NCBI GenBank assembly: GCA_023657465.1
Contig: JAGTJX010000001.1
Location: forward strand, 45,090 to 109,089
Origin: Lysobacteraceae bacterium
GTDB lineage: Bacteria > Bdellovibrionota > UBA1018 > JAGTJX01
Direction of reading: 5' to 3'
DNA: 64,000 bases
The translations under genes were made by a program, and so were the position numbers. The notes below the pieces were generated by a model. It saw only the letters and a list, made by a program, of their open reading frames with translations. It did not search any database and was not told the origin of the DNA. This document shows, one piece after another, positions 17,152 through 25,915 of this stretch (within the stretch, counting starts at the first letter, position 1; each line of letters opens with the position of its first letter).

Positions 17152-18308
17152 TCTTTGTCTGATTTTTTAATTCCAGTTTTGATTTGCTCTAACTTTTTCG
17201 AGCAATGATTAAGAATTTGTGTTCCCATATCCTTAATTTGATTTTTGTTAATTCGAGCAAGGTTAATTAAGCCCGCAGCTCCTAAAGTACTTAAGACAAT
17301 ATATCCAGGTTCGTACCCCAAAATTTGCATTTTAAATGTTGTCGCAACAGTCCCCATCACAGCAAGGACTGAGCCCGCTAACGCGAGATATTGAGTACGC
17401 TTCTGTACTTGTTTTGCACTTTCACCTTCAGCAATCAGTTTTTTTCGATCCTGCATGATCGACGTTTCCCAAGTTCCTTGAGAAAGTGCACCCAAACCCG
17501 TTGCTAAAATTATTTGAGCAATCTCGGGACCAAGCTCACCATAAGAGGTAATTCCCATGGCAATAAATCCAACCTTAATAAGAGAAAGGAATACAAGTTC
17601 AACTTTTCCCCAGTTAAATAGATTTTCTAACCAGGCAGATACATTGTAAACACTGCCCTTGTTTTTGAATAAAAAATTACTGAGTTTAGGCTCTCCTACA
17701 ATTTTGTCTGCAATAAAATCAAAAAACCATGCTGTCGATGCCGATAAACTTCCGATGAGTACTCCTCCTGCGATTGCAGCTGTTACTGCAACTGGATCAT
17801 CACCCACAACTATAGCAAACGCATTCACAGCTGAATTAAAAACAAACCTTAAAACTGTGGCATTGATTCTAGCTTTATTTTCTTCAAAAAAAGCTCCGTG
17901 TTCAGAGCGCCATCTTTTTGACCAAAAACTAGGAGACAACATTCCGTGCTTAATTGGAGCTTTGTTTTTAGAAACTTCTTCAGCAAATTTTCTGACTCTT
18001 TTCTTTCCTGAAGTTTTTTTAGACTGAGGCTCTCGCCCTTCAGTTTCAATTGTTTCAAAATGAGTGAGAAGATTAGGATTTTTTTTAAGATCAGCTTCAA
18101 ACTTATTTGAGAAAAACTTAATCCAAGCATCATCGTCATTTTCATCAATAATTGCTGTAGTTACTTCGATTTGTAATCCGTTAGCAAACTTGTGAGTCTG
18201 TGAGAATGATATAGACTCGGGTAGATCTACAGCCATTGCTGTATGTGACATTAAGTAAGTGATAAGTAATGCTAGTTTTTTTTTCATAATCTGCTCACAT
18301 GAGAACAA
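17106..18308 (-). CDS. membrane protein of unknown function with signal peptide
   Basis: 400-aa ORF with N-terminal signal and several hydrophobic segments. Confidence 0.75.
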   Translation of the reverse strand: MFSCEQIMKKKLALLITYLMSHTAMAVDLPESISFSQTHKFANGLQIEVTTAIIDENDDDAWIKFFSNKFEADLKKNPNLLTHFETIETEGREPQSKKTSGKKRVRKFAEEVSKNKAPIKHGMLSPSFWSKRWRSEHGAFFEENKARINATVLRFVFNSAVNAFAIVVGDDPVAVTAAIAGGVLIGSLSASTAWFFDFIADKIVGEPKLSNFLFKNKGSVYNVSAWLENLFNWGKVELVFLSLIKVGFIAMGITSYGELGPEIAQIILATGLGALSQGTWETSIMQDRKKLIAEGESAKQVQKRTQYLALAGSVLAVMGTVATTFKMQILGYEPGYIVLSTLGAAGLINLARINKNQIKDMGTQILNHCSKKLEQIKTGIKKSDKDQSNNWVISPVQCSV

Positions 18309-19581
18309 GATATTTCTCCTCAGCTTGTTTTCTTAATCTTAAACCTTTGTCTGCTGCTGCAAAATACGCAGCTGCTTCCTTTGACTTCAATTCTTCTTCA
18401 CCACTGATTCTTCGTTTCCACTCTGCTTCGGCCTGAGTCAGTGTCGTTTTAGGAGAAAACCCCAATGATGCTACGGCAGTTAACCCCATTCTGAAAGCCA
18501 CTAGGTTCATGAGATATTTTATGTCCATTTGAGTAGGATCTAAACTAAATTTTACAGTTCCTTTGTAATTAGGTGAAATCATCTGAAACTCTGAAAGTGA
18601 ATTAAAGAGAGTACCAGGGGATCCGAATGGTGATTCCTTAAGTTCATTGAGTGTCCTACCTGTCCACTTCTTATCAGTTGGTCCAGGAAGTGGCATCCTC
18701 ATCACAGCAGCAAACCATTCATCTAGATTCCACTCACTGATTCTTGGGAAACCAGCAAGCGGTGAAAACTTATGGGGAGCAAGCATTCCATTCCATCTTT
18801 TTCTAAGTACTTCTTGTAGATCTCCCGCATTCCAAAGATTCTTCCTCGGTAAGATCAGTGACTGAATCTTGGGTTCAATTAAGTAGAGTCTCTGAATAAT
18901 CTCAGGTTGTTTAAACCAATTGATCCCACCAATGACTGTCTTACTTGATGCAATGACTGCTGGATAATTAATCGTCTCTGAATCAAGAGCTTCATTGCCT
19001 CTGAGGAAGAGTTTGGTTCTAAAGTTTCTCATGTCTGAGTAATAAGGAATCTCACTTGTAACAGACTTAGAGAATGAGGGTATTCCCAATAAAGGTTGAT
19101 TGAAAACTTTCAAACCTAGCTTTGTCGCAGCAGAATCAAGCAATTCGAACATTTTTTCTAGCTTCACTCTCAGCTCATGAAGGTCAGTATAGTTTGAAGT
19201 CACTAACTCAAAATGATGTGGATGATGCTTATATCTAAGAGAAGTCATTTTCTCGTTTTCTTTTTTGTGAGAAATTCTCCAAGTCAGTTTAGTCATGTCG
19301 TTAAACGAAAAACTTTCGGCCGAACTCCACCCCTTAAGAGTTGAAATATATTTTAAAAATTCTTGTGAAGTCTCTGGAGATACTGGCTTATTCTCAATAT
19401 TGACCAAGAAAAATTCATGTTCAATGCCCACTGTAAGTGAGTTCACGTTTTGATTTACGAGTGGAATAGATGACATCTTCTCATCAAGAAAAGAAAACAT
19501 CTCTGTTTTCAGTTTAGACTGAGAATCAGATTCATTACCCTGATCATTAAAATTTTGATTAACAGCAAGCCCAGATACCAT
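18295..19581 (-). CDS. carboxylate-amine ligase / glutamate-cysteine ligase family 2-like protein
   Basis: 'LTVGIEHEFFLVN', 'HHPHHFELVTSNYTDLHELRVKLEKM' and 'PYYSDMRNFRTKLF' resemble the GCS2/YbdK fold. Confidence 0.6.
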   Translation of the reverse strand: MVSGLAVNQNFNDQGNESDSQSKLKTEMFSFLDEKMSSIPLVNQNVNSLTVGIEHEFFLVNIENKPVSPETSQEFLKYISTLKGWSSAESFSFNDMTKLTWRISHKKENEKMTSLRYKHHPHHFELVTSNYTDLHELRVKLEKMFELLDSAATKLGLKVFNQPLLGIPSFSKSVTSEIPYYSDMRNFRTKLFLRGNEALDSETINYPAVIASSKTVIGGINWFKQPEIIQRLYLIEPKIQSLILPRKNLWNAGDLQEVLRKRWNGMLAPHKFSPLAGFPRISEWNLDEWFAAVMRMPLPGPTDKKWTGRTLNELKESPFGSPGTLFNSLSEFQMISPNYKGTVKFSLDPTQMDIKYLMNLVAFRMGLTAVASLGFSPKTTLTQAEAEWKRRISGEEELKSKEAAAYFAAADKGLRLRKQAEEKYLVLM

Positions 19582-19648
19582 ATTGATTCCTTATCGACTG
19601 ATGGCGTTGAGTTTATAAGCGGTAATATTTTGACGAATCTAAACCAAT

Positions 19649-21142
19649 TTAAGCTAACCAGGACTCGAGTTTTTTAAGATCCCCACTCGGTGAGCGGTCC
19701 TTAGCATAAAACGGAACGAGTTTTCTTATTTCTTTCCGTATCTTTTCGATTGGCTGTGAAGACTTCAGGGGCCTGATAAGATCTAATCCCTGACATGCAC
19801 AGAGTAGCTCCATTGCGATAACTCTACGGACATTACTGACAATCATCATCGCTTTTCTGGCAGACCAAGCCCCCATACTGACGTGGTCTTCTTTGTCTGC
19901 AGAAGTAGGAATTGAATCCACACTCGCGGGATGAGCTAGTGTCTTGTTCTCAGATACAATACTCGCTGCTGCATACTGAACAATCATCATTCCGGAATTC
20001 AGGCCACCCTTTTTAGTGAGGAACGCTGGAAGCCCAGAGAAGGTAGGATTAACTAACTTCTCAATTCTCTGCTCTGCCATGCTGCCAAGCTCACATACAG
20101 CAATCGAGAGCACATCCATCGCAGTAGATACATACTGACCGTGAAAGTTACCGCCGCTCAGAATTTTTCCAGCTGCCGGGAAAATCAGTGGGTTATCGGT
20201 TACAGCGCCGATTTCTGTTTCGATGATTCTTCTCACCCACTTCAGTGAATCTCTCACCACACCATGAACTTGGGGAATACACCTGAAGCTGTAAGGATCT
20301 TGAACTTTTCCGCAGTTCTCATGGCTACGTGAAATCTTGCTTCCACGTCCACCAGGAGTGAGCAACTCACGCATGTGTTTGGCTACTAAAATCTGACCAG
20401 GATGAGGACGTACAGCCTGAATCTCAGGCTCGAATGCGCTCACGGTTCCTCTGATTGCTTCGAGAGAGAGTGCGCCTGCTTGATCAGCATAACGAGCTAG
20501 CCTCTCGGCTTGAATGAGCGCTAGAGATCCAATAGCAGTCATGAACTGAGTTCCATTGATGAGCGCGAGACCTTCTTTAGATTGAAGCTCAAGCGGGGCA
20601 ATTTTTAGTTTTTTAAGCAAGTCTCCCGCCTCGTATTTCACACCCTTATGGATCACTTCTCCCTCGCCCATGAGAGGTAATCCTAAATGTGCAAGGGGAG
20701 CCAAATCGCCACTTGCTCCTACACTACCCTGAGCTGGAATGACAGGAATAATATCTAGATTTAGAAATTTAATGATTTGCTCAACAAGTTCAATTCTCAC
20801 TCCTGAGAATCCCTGGACGAGATTTACTGCACGGAGGAATAGCATCGCTCGAGCTTGTTCAATGGGTAAATCATCTCCTACTCCGGTTGCATGTGACCTG
20901 AGTAAGTTGACTTGCAACTCCTTCAAATCATCATCTTTGATTCTGACTTGCGAGAGTGGGCCAAATCCAGTGTTCACTCCATAGATCGTGTCGTGAGACT
21001 TAAGTTCCTTCTCTAAAAACTTGCGAGAGCGAAGGATCTTCTTACGAGCAGCTGAGGATAGACGAAATTTATACAAACCTTTAGAGGCCGTCTCTACACT
21101 CTCAACTGTGATTTTTGTTTTTCCAAACTCAAAGAGTGGCAT
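19649..21142 (-). CDS. hutH: histidine ammonia-lyase
   Basis: 'YGVNTGFGPLSQV', MIO motif 'GSVGASGDLAPLAHL', 'QDPYSFRCIPQVHG'. Start taken at MPLFEFGKTKI (21142), not 21205. Confidence 0.95.
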   Translation of the reverse strand: MPLFEFGKTKITVESVETASKGLYKFRLSSAARKKILRSRKFLEKELKSHDTIYGVNTGFGPLSQVRIKDDDLKELQVNLLRSHATGVGDDLPIEQARAMLFLRAVNLVQGFSGVRIELVEQIIKFLNLDIIPVIPAQGSVGASGDLAPLAHLGLPLMGEGEVIHKGVKYEAGDLLKKLKIAPLELQSKEGLALINGTQFMTAIGSLALIQAERLARYADQAGALSLEAIRGTVSAFEPEIQAVRPHPGQILVAKHMRELLTPGGRGSKISRSHENCGKVQDPYSFRCIPQVHGVVRDSLKWVRRIIETEIGAVTDNPLIFPAAGKILSGGNFHGQYVSTAMDVLSIAVCELGSMAEQRIEKLVNPTFSGLPAFLTKKGGLNSGMMIVQYAAASIVSENKTLAHPASVDSIPTSADKEDHVSMGAWSARKAMMIVSNVRRVIAMELLCACQGLDLIRPLKSSQPIEKIRKEIRKLVPFYAKDRSPSGDLKKLESWLA

Positions 21143-21788
21143 TACGCAGACCCTCAATTGCTTTTTTTCTGTCTTTATTTTCAAATACTGCAGAACCTGC
21201 GACAAAAATATCCGCGCCTACGTTTCTTAACTCGCCGATGTTCTTCTCATTCACACCGCCATCGACTTCGATTAAGAATTTATGTTCCCCTCGCATTTCG
21301 CGAAGGTTTGCGATTTTTTCTAAACTTTTTTCAATGAACTTTTGACCACCGAATCCTGGGTTGACACTCATGACCAGTACAAGATCCACAGCATCCAGTA
21401 CTTCTTCTAGTACTGAGAGAGAAGTAGCTGGATTCACAGACACTCCTACTTTGCATCCTGAAGATTTAATTTGTGAGATCAATCGATCGAGATGTGCAGT
21501 AGCTTCAGCGTGAACGGTAATAACGGATGCTCCTGCTTGAGCGAAGCTTTCGATCCAATCTTCAGGCTTAGAAACCATGAGATGACAATCTAGCGGCATC
21601 TTGGTTATTTTTTTAAGTGATTCAACAACCACAGGGCCGATAGTGATATTCGGAACGAAGTGGCCGTCCATGACGTCGACGTGAATCCAATCAGCTCCAG
21701 CCTTCTCAACGGATTCAATTTCTTCGCCGAGCTTAGTAAAATCTGCAGAGAGAATAGAAGGAGCAATGAGGATATTAGACTTTCGCAT
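21129..21788 (-). CDS. rpe: ribulose-phosphate 3-epimerase
   Basis: 'APSILSADFTKLGEEI', 'DWIHVDVMDGHFVPN', 'MSVNPGFGGQKFI', 'EVDGGVNEKN'. Confidence 0.97.
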   Translation of the reverse strand: MRKSNILIAPSILSADFTKLGEEIESVEKAGADWIHVDVMDGHFVPNITIGPVVVESLKKITKMPLDCHLMVSKPEDWIESFAQAGASVITVHAEATAHLDRLISQIKSSGCKVGVSVNPATSLSVLEEVLDAVDLVLVMSVNPGFGGQKFIEKSLEKIANLREMRGEHKFLIEVDGGVNEKNIGELRNVGADIFVAGSAVFENKDRKKAIEGLRNATL

Positions 21789-21800
21789 TTGAGCTTCAGT

Positions 21801-22739
21801 CTAACTGATTTTTACTTTGAGCGGCAAGTGCTTCCCTTGGCCTTTGAGACCATTTATGAATGAAGAGGCTTGCATTGCCTTCTTACCTTCAAGTTGAACC
21901 TCAAGGAGTTCGACACAACCCGTCTTACAACCGAGAACAACCTGATCACCTGACACATTAACTTCTGAAGTCTGAGATTGAACTCCTCTCGCGATGCGGG
22001 CTTTCTTCACTTTAATTCTCTCTCCGGACACTAATATCAAACTTGTTCCAGGCCATGGATTAAGTGCGCGAATTTGGCAATCAATAAGCTTGGCATCGAG
22101 CTCAGGATTGATGACTTCCATTTCCTTCGTGAGTTTGTGTGCATAAGTCACAAGAGACTCATCTTGGACTTGGGACTTAAGTGCACCAGACTCAAGAGCA
22201 CGTACCGTTTCAATGATGAGTTCTGATCCAATCACACTCAAGCGGTCATGCATAGTCTCTGCAGTATCCATGTCATTGATGGGAGTTTTCTTCTGTAGAT
22301 AAATATCTCCCGCGTCTAACTTCTCAGCCATCTTCATTGTTGTGATTCCCGTTTCATGATCACCGGACATAATCGCCCATTGAATCGGAGCCGCTCCACG
22401 CCAACGAGGGAGAAGAGACGAGTGAATATTTACGCAGCCTAAACGGGGGAGTTCTAAAACATTTTTTTTCAGGATTTGTCCATAAGCTGCAACGACTATG
22501 ATATCGGCGCCAATCGCCTGTAGTTTTTCGAACTCACCAGCTTCGGTAAGTTTCTTGGGCTGAAAAACAGGGATTCCCAGAGTCTGCGCTACTCTCTTCA
22601 CTGGAGATGCTTTGACTTCTAATCCTCGACCTACTGGCTTATCGGGTTGTGTATAGACTGCAATGACTTCGAACTCATCATGGAGTTTTTGAAGTGCAGA
22701 GACAGAGAACTCAGGCGTCCCCATGAAGACTATTTTCAT
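21801..22739 (-). CDS. fmt: methionyl-tRNA formyltransferase
   Basis: 'MKIVFMGTPEFSV', 'VNIHSSLLPRWRGAAPIQWAI', 'KLDAGDI'. Confidence 0.97.
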   Translation of the reverse strand: MKIVFMGTPEFSVSALQKLHDEFEVIAVYTQPDKPVGRGLEVKASPVKRVAQTLGIPVFQPKKLTEAGEFEKLQAIGADIIVVAAYGQILKKNVLELPRLGCVNIHSSLLPRWRGAAPIQWAIMSGDHETGITTMKMAEKLDAGDIYLQKKTPINDMDTAETMHDRLSVIGSELIIETVRALESGALKSQVQDESLVTYAHKLTKEMEVINPELDAKLIDCQIRALNPWPGTSLILVSGERIKVKKARIARGVQSQTSEVNVSGDQVVLGCKTGCVELLEVQLEGKKAMQASSFINGLKGQGKHLPLKVKIS

Positions 22740-23314
22740 TCTTCTTCTTTTTCTCTTCTTGCGACAAGTAGTTTCTTCTTCACTGAATCTTTTTTGAGTG
22801 GGCTCAAACGATCGATGAAGAGTCGTCCTTCCAAGTGATCCATCTCGTGTTGAATGCAGACAGCAAGCAGATCTTCTGCTGAAAGAATCTTAGTGAGACC
22901 ATCGATGTCTTGATATTGAAGTTTAATCTTCTGAGATCGCTCTACTTCAGAAGTGAACTCTGGAACGGAGAGGCAACCCTCTTCAATTGCCGTCTTCCCT
23001 TCACGATGGATGATCTCAGGGTTGATGACAATGATCGGCTTACGATTAGTAATGATTTTTCCACCAACAACTTCTGAACCTTCAGCGTGAAGCTCACCAC
23101 TCTCCACATCTGTCATGTCATACTCGGTATCGATGACAAGAATGCGCTCTAATATTCCTACTTGATTAGCGGCGAGACCAATTCCAGGCGCTCCATACAT
23201 GGTCTCAAGCATGTCATCAGCTAACTTGTGATAAGTTTTCTCCACGTGTGAGATTGGTTTTGCTTTTTGAGCCAAAACACCGTCTGGAAACGTATAAATT
23301 TTTAATCGCGCCAT
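22736..23314 (-). CDS. def: peptide deformylase
   Basis: 'GIGLAANQVG', 'EEGCLSVPE', 'QHEMDHLEGRLF'. Start at MARLKIYTFPDG (23314); the track's 23425 start intrudes into the permease gene. Confidence 0.96.
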   Translation of the reverse strand: MARLKIYTFPDGVLAQKAKPISHVEKTYHKLADDMLETMYGAPGIGLAANQVGILERILVIDTEYDMTDVESGELHAEGSEVVGGKIITNRKPIIVINPEIIHREGKTAIEEGCLSVPEFTSEVERSQKIKLQYQDIDGLTKILSAEDLLAVCIQHEMDHLEGRLFIDRLSPLKKDSVKKKLLVARREKEEE

Positions 23315-24372
23315 AATAGATAACCTGCTAGCCCCATAAATAATATACTTGGTAACCAGGCTGCCAGCAATGGGGGCACTGCGCCATTTGAACCTAGAGA
23401 TAGTCCTATTGAATATAAAAGCCAATAGAAAAAAGTAACCACAAATCCAATCGCCAAATCTCTACCCGCTCCTCCCTGTCTACGTTGTCTTGTAGAGAAC
23501 GGAACAGCCAAAATACACATCACAAGTGGAATCAAACTCATACTGATCTTAGAATGATACTTCACTTCGTAAGTCTTACTATCCACTCCTGAATCTTTGA
23601 TCTTAGCGATGTAGGAATAAAGCTCCTTCAGCCTGAGAGCATCTACCTCTTTTTCGATTTGCTCGAAGTCTTGAGGTGTTTCTCTAATGACGAGTTCCTT
23701 TTCTGCAAATTTCACCGTCACTGGAAAGTCTTTGTGATTTTTAAAAGTAGTCTCAGATCCAGCAAACAACTTCCAGCCACGATCTGTATAAATCGCTTCT
23801 TTTGCTTCTAAAACATGTTGCAAATGAAAATCATCATCGAATTGATAAACGCTCATGCCCTTGATCTTCTGCGTTTGTGGATCAAATGTTTTTAAATTAT
23901 AAATCAAGTTTTTTGAGCGGTACCAGACTTTGTTATGGCTAATATCAAAACTAAAATCTTTTCTTCCTCTCATTTCCTTCCAATAATAAATGGTCTTCTT
24001 CTTGAAGAGGATAGGGAGCACACGGTCTTGAACAATAAGCGAGAAACAACACATGATGAGCACAATAGCGACAATGATCGACATCACTTGCCTGAGACCT
24101 ACTCCTATGGAATAGATTGCAACGAGTTCATTTGTACGATTGAACCCAGAGAGTGTGAGAATCGTTCCCAACATCACTGATGGAGGCAACATTTGAATCA
24201 TCATTTCAGGAATCTGGAGTGAATGGTGGTAGAGAATTTGCGGAATCGTGTGAACTGCTTCGACGAGTTGACCTAGAATCGACTGCAGCACTTGTATGGA
24301 ACCCAGTGCCAACAATGCAATTGCCACATTTCCAATAAATGCGACGCTAATGTACCGCGCTAGAATTCTCAT
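23302..24372 (-). CDS. LptF/LptG (YjgP/YjgQ) family LPS export permease
   Basis: N-terminal 'RILARYISVAFIGNVAIALLAL', 'MLPPSVMLGTILTLSGFNRTNELVAIYSIGVGLRQVM', C-terminal TM block. Confidence 0.9.
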   Translation of the reverse strand: MRILARYISVAFIGNVAIALLALGSIQVLQSILGQLVEAVHTIPQILYHHSLQIPEMMIQMLPPSVMLGTILTLSGFNRTNELVAIYSIGVGLRQVMSIIVAIVLIMCCFSLIVQDRVLPILFKKKTIYYWKEMRGRKDFSFDISHNKVWYRSKNLIYNLKTFDPQTQKIKGMSVYQFDDDFHLQHVLEAKEAIYTDRGWKLFAGSETTFKNHKDFPVTVKFAEKELVIRETPQDFEQIEKEVDALRLKELYSYIAKIKDSGVDSKTYEVKYHSKISMSLIPLVMCILAVPFSTRQRRQGGAGRDLAIGFVVTFFYWLLYSIGLSLGSNGAVPPLLAAWLPSILFMGLAGYLLWRD

Positions 24373-24407
24373 GGATTTCCTTTCTAGGTTAGCATATCTT
24401 TATCTAC

Positions 24408-25166
24408 ATGTCGGGAAATAAAGGAAAAAAAGCCTCTCAGAAAAAATACTTCATTGAACAAGCAGTCTCACTGGGCTTCGCTCTTTTGCTTGTTTTTGCA
24501 ATCAGATCAAGCATCGTAGAGGCATTCAAGATCCCTTCTGGATCTATGATTCCTACCCTCCTCATTGGTGATCATATTTTCGTAAATAAGTTTGCGTACG
24601 GATTCAAAGTTCCATTCTCAGATTTGGTATTCGAAGATCCCATCACTCTGGTGAAGCGTGATCAACCTAAATCAGGTGACATCGTCGTGTTCAAATACCC
24701 AGGTGATGAGAGTCTTTATTATATTAAGCGTGTAGTCGGTGTTCCCGGCGATACTGTTGAAGTGAAGAACAAGGTTCTCTTCATCAACGGAAAAGAAATC
24801 TCACGCAAAAAAGCAGACACAGCAGATCTCACTAAAACATTTGAGTACCTCAAGGAATCGCCTCAGTACCGCGAATCAGCCATCGAAGTATTTAGAGAAA
24901 AGTTAGGATCTACTAATCACCTCATGATGACTGATCGTCAGCAGCTCTTCACAGAGCATTTCGGACCTAAGGTTGTTCCACCTGAATCCTTCTTCGTGAT
25001 GGGTGATAACCGCGACTACTCTAATGACAGTCGTTTCTGGGGATTCGTTCCTATGAGAAACATCAAGGGACGAGCGATGGTCATCTGGCTATCGATATGG
25101 TTGAGCTTTTCAGACTCCAGTCTGAATTCTTGGAAGCCGCATAGAATCGGCACAGTGCTGAACTAA
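24408..25166 (+). CDS. lepB: signal peptidase I
   Basis: 'FKIPSGSMIPTLLIGDHIFVNKF' (Ser), 'YYIKRVVGVPGD' (Lys), 'FVMGDNRDYSNDSRFWGFV'. Confidence 0.96.
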   Translation: MSGNKGKKASQKKYFIEQAVSLGFALLLVFAIRSSIVEAFKIPSGSMIPTLLIGDHIFVNKFAYGFKVPFSDLVFEDPITLVKRDQPKSGDIVVFKYPGDESLYYIKRVVGVPGDTVEVKNKVLFINGKEISRKKADTADLTKTFEYLKESPQYRESAIEVFREKLGSTNHLMMTDRQQLFTEHFGPKVVPPESFFVMGDNRDYSNDSRFWGFVPMRNIKGRAMVIWLSIWLSFSDSSLNSWKPHRIGTVLN

Positions 25167-25210
25167 AATGTAGTCCCATACTTCGCGTAGCGAGGGAAAT
25201 AGGATCTCAG

Positions 25211-25909
25211 CTAAAGTTTTTTTGCGATCAAATCTAAAAACCTAGCTACTCCTGCACGGAAAAAATTTGGCATTTGATCCAGAGACCAAGCTACTCCAGG
25301 ACCGACACTGTAATAAACTTTGATAAACAAACGTCCTAAAGATGACTGACTTAAAGACTCATCTCTAAAGCCTCTCATTGCATCTAGAGTTTCAAAATCC
25401 ACATGATCTAAAAGAGAAGTTACAACGAAACAATCTGTTCCACCTAATCGCTTAAACGCATTTTTGAATTCTGCTTTATGTATCGGTTTATTGGCCATCA
25501 TGTACTTACGAATCGTATCTAGTGCGATTCCACCGTGCTTTGTGCCGCGTGAGAAGATGATGTACTGCTCAAGGTATCGTTTAAAGTCTTTAGTAGCTTG
25601 AGGACCTTTGGATCTATCGTAAACTTTTACTAAGTCCCAATAAATTCCAGTGAGCAGAAGAAGCTCGGACTTATCCTTCTCTAAGTGAAAGTGGTCAGGC
25701 CTTAACCCACCTTCTGGAACTTGCTTCCACTCTTCAATAATTTTTATATACGTTTGGTAGTTCTGAACTGCCTCGAGGACATGATGATCTCTAAAAAGTT
25801 TGAATCCTTTTTTGGCATACTCGAGACGCTTTTCATGTAGTTCTGTGCGATAGCGCTCCCAAGCACCTCCAATTTGTTCCTGTAATCGAGTTGATTTGGG
25901 ATTAGCCAC
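25211..25909 (-). CDS. protein with a CFI-box-like C-terminal domain
   Basis: C-terminal 'CFVVTSLLDHVDFETLDAMRGFRDESLSQSSLGRLFIKVYYSVGPGVAWSL' matches the CFIATA..LR.FRD..L..s..Gr..v..YY..sP..A pattern. Confidence 0.65.
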   Translation of the reverse strand: MANPKSTRLQEQIGGAWERYRTELHEKRLEYAKKGFKLFRDHHVLEAVQNYQTYIKIIEEWKQVPEGGLRPDHFHLEKDKSELLLLTGIYWDLVKVYDRSKGPQATKDFKRYLEQYIIFSRGTKHGGIALDTIRKYMMANKPIHKAEFKNAFKRLGGTDCFVVTSLLDHVDFETLDAMRGFRDESLSQSSLGRLFIKVYYSVGPGVAWSLDQMPNFFRAGVARFLDLIAKKL

Positions 25910-25915
25910 CTCATA

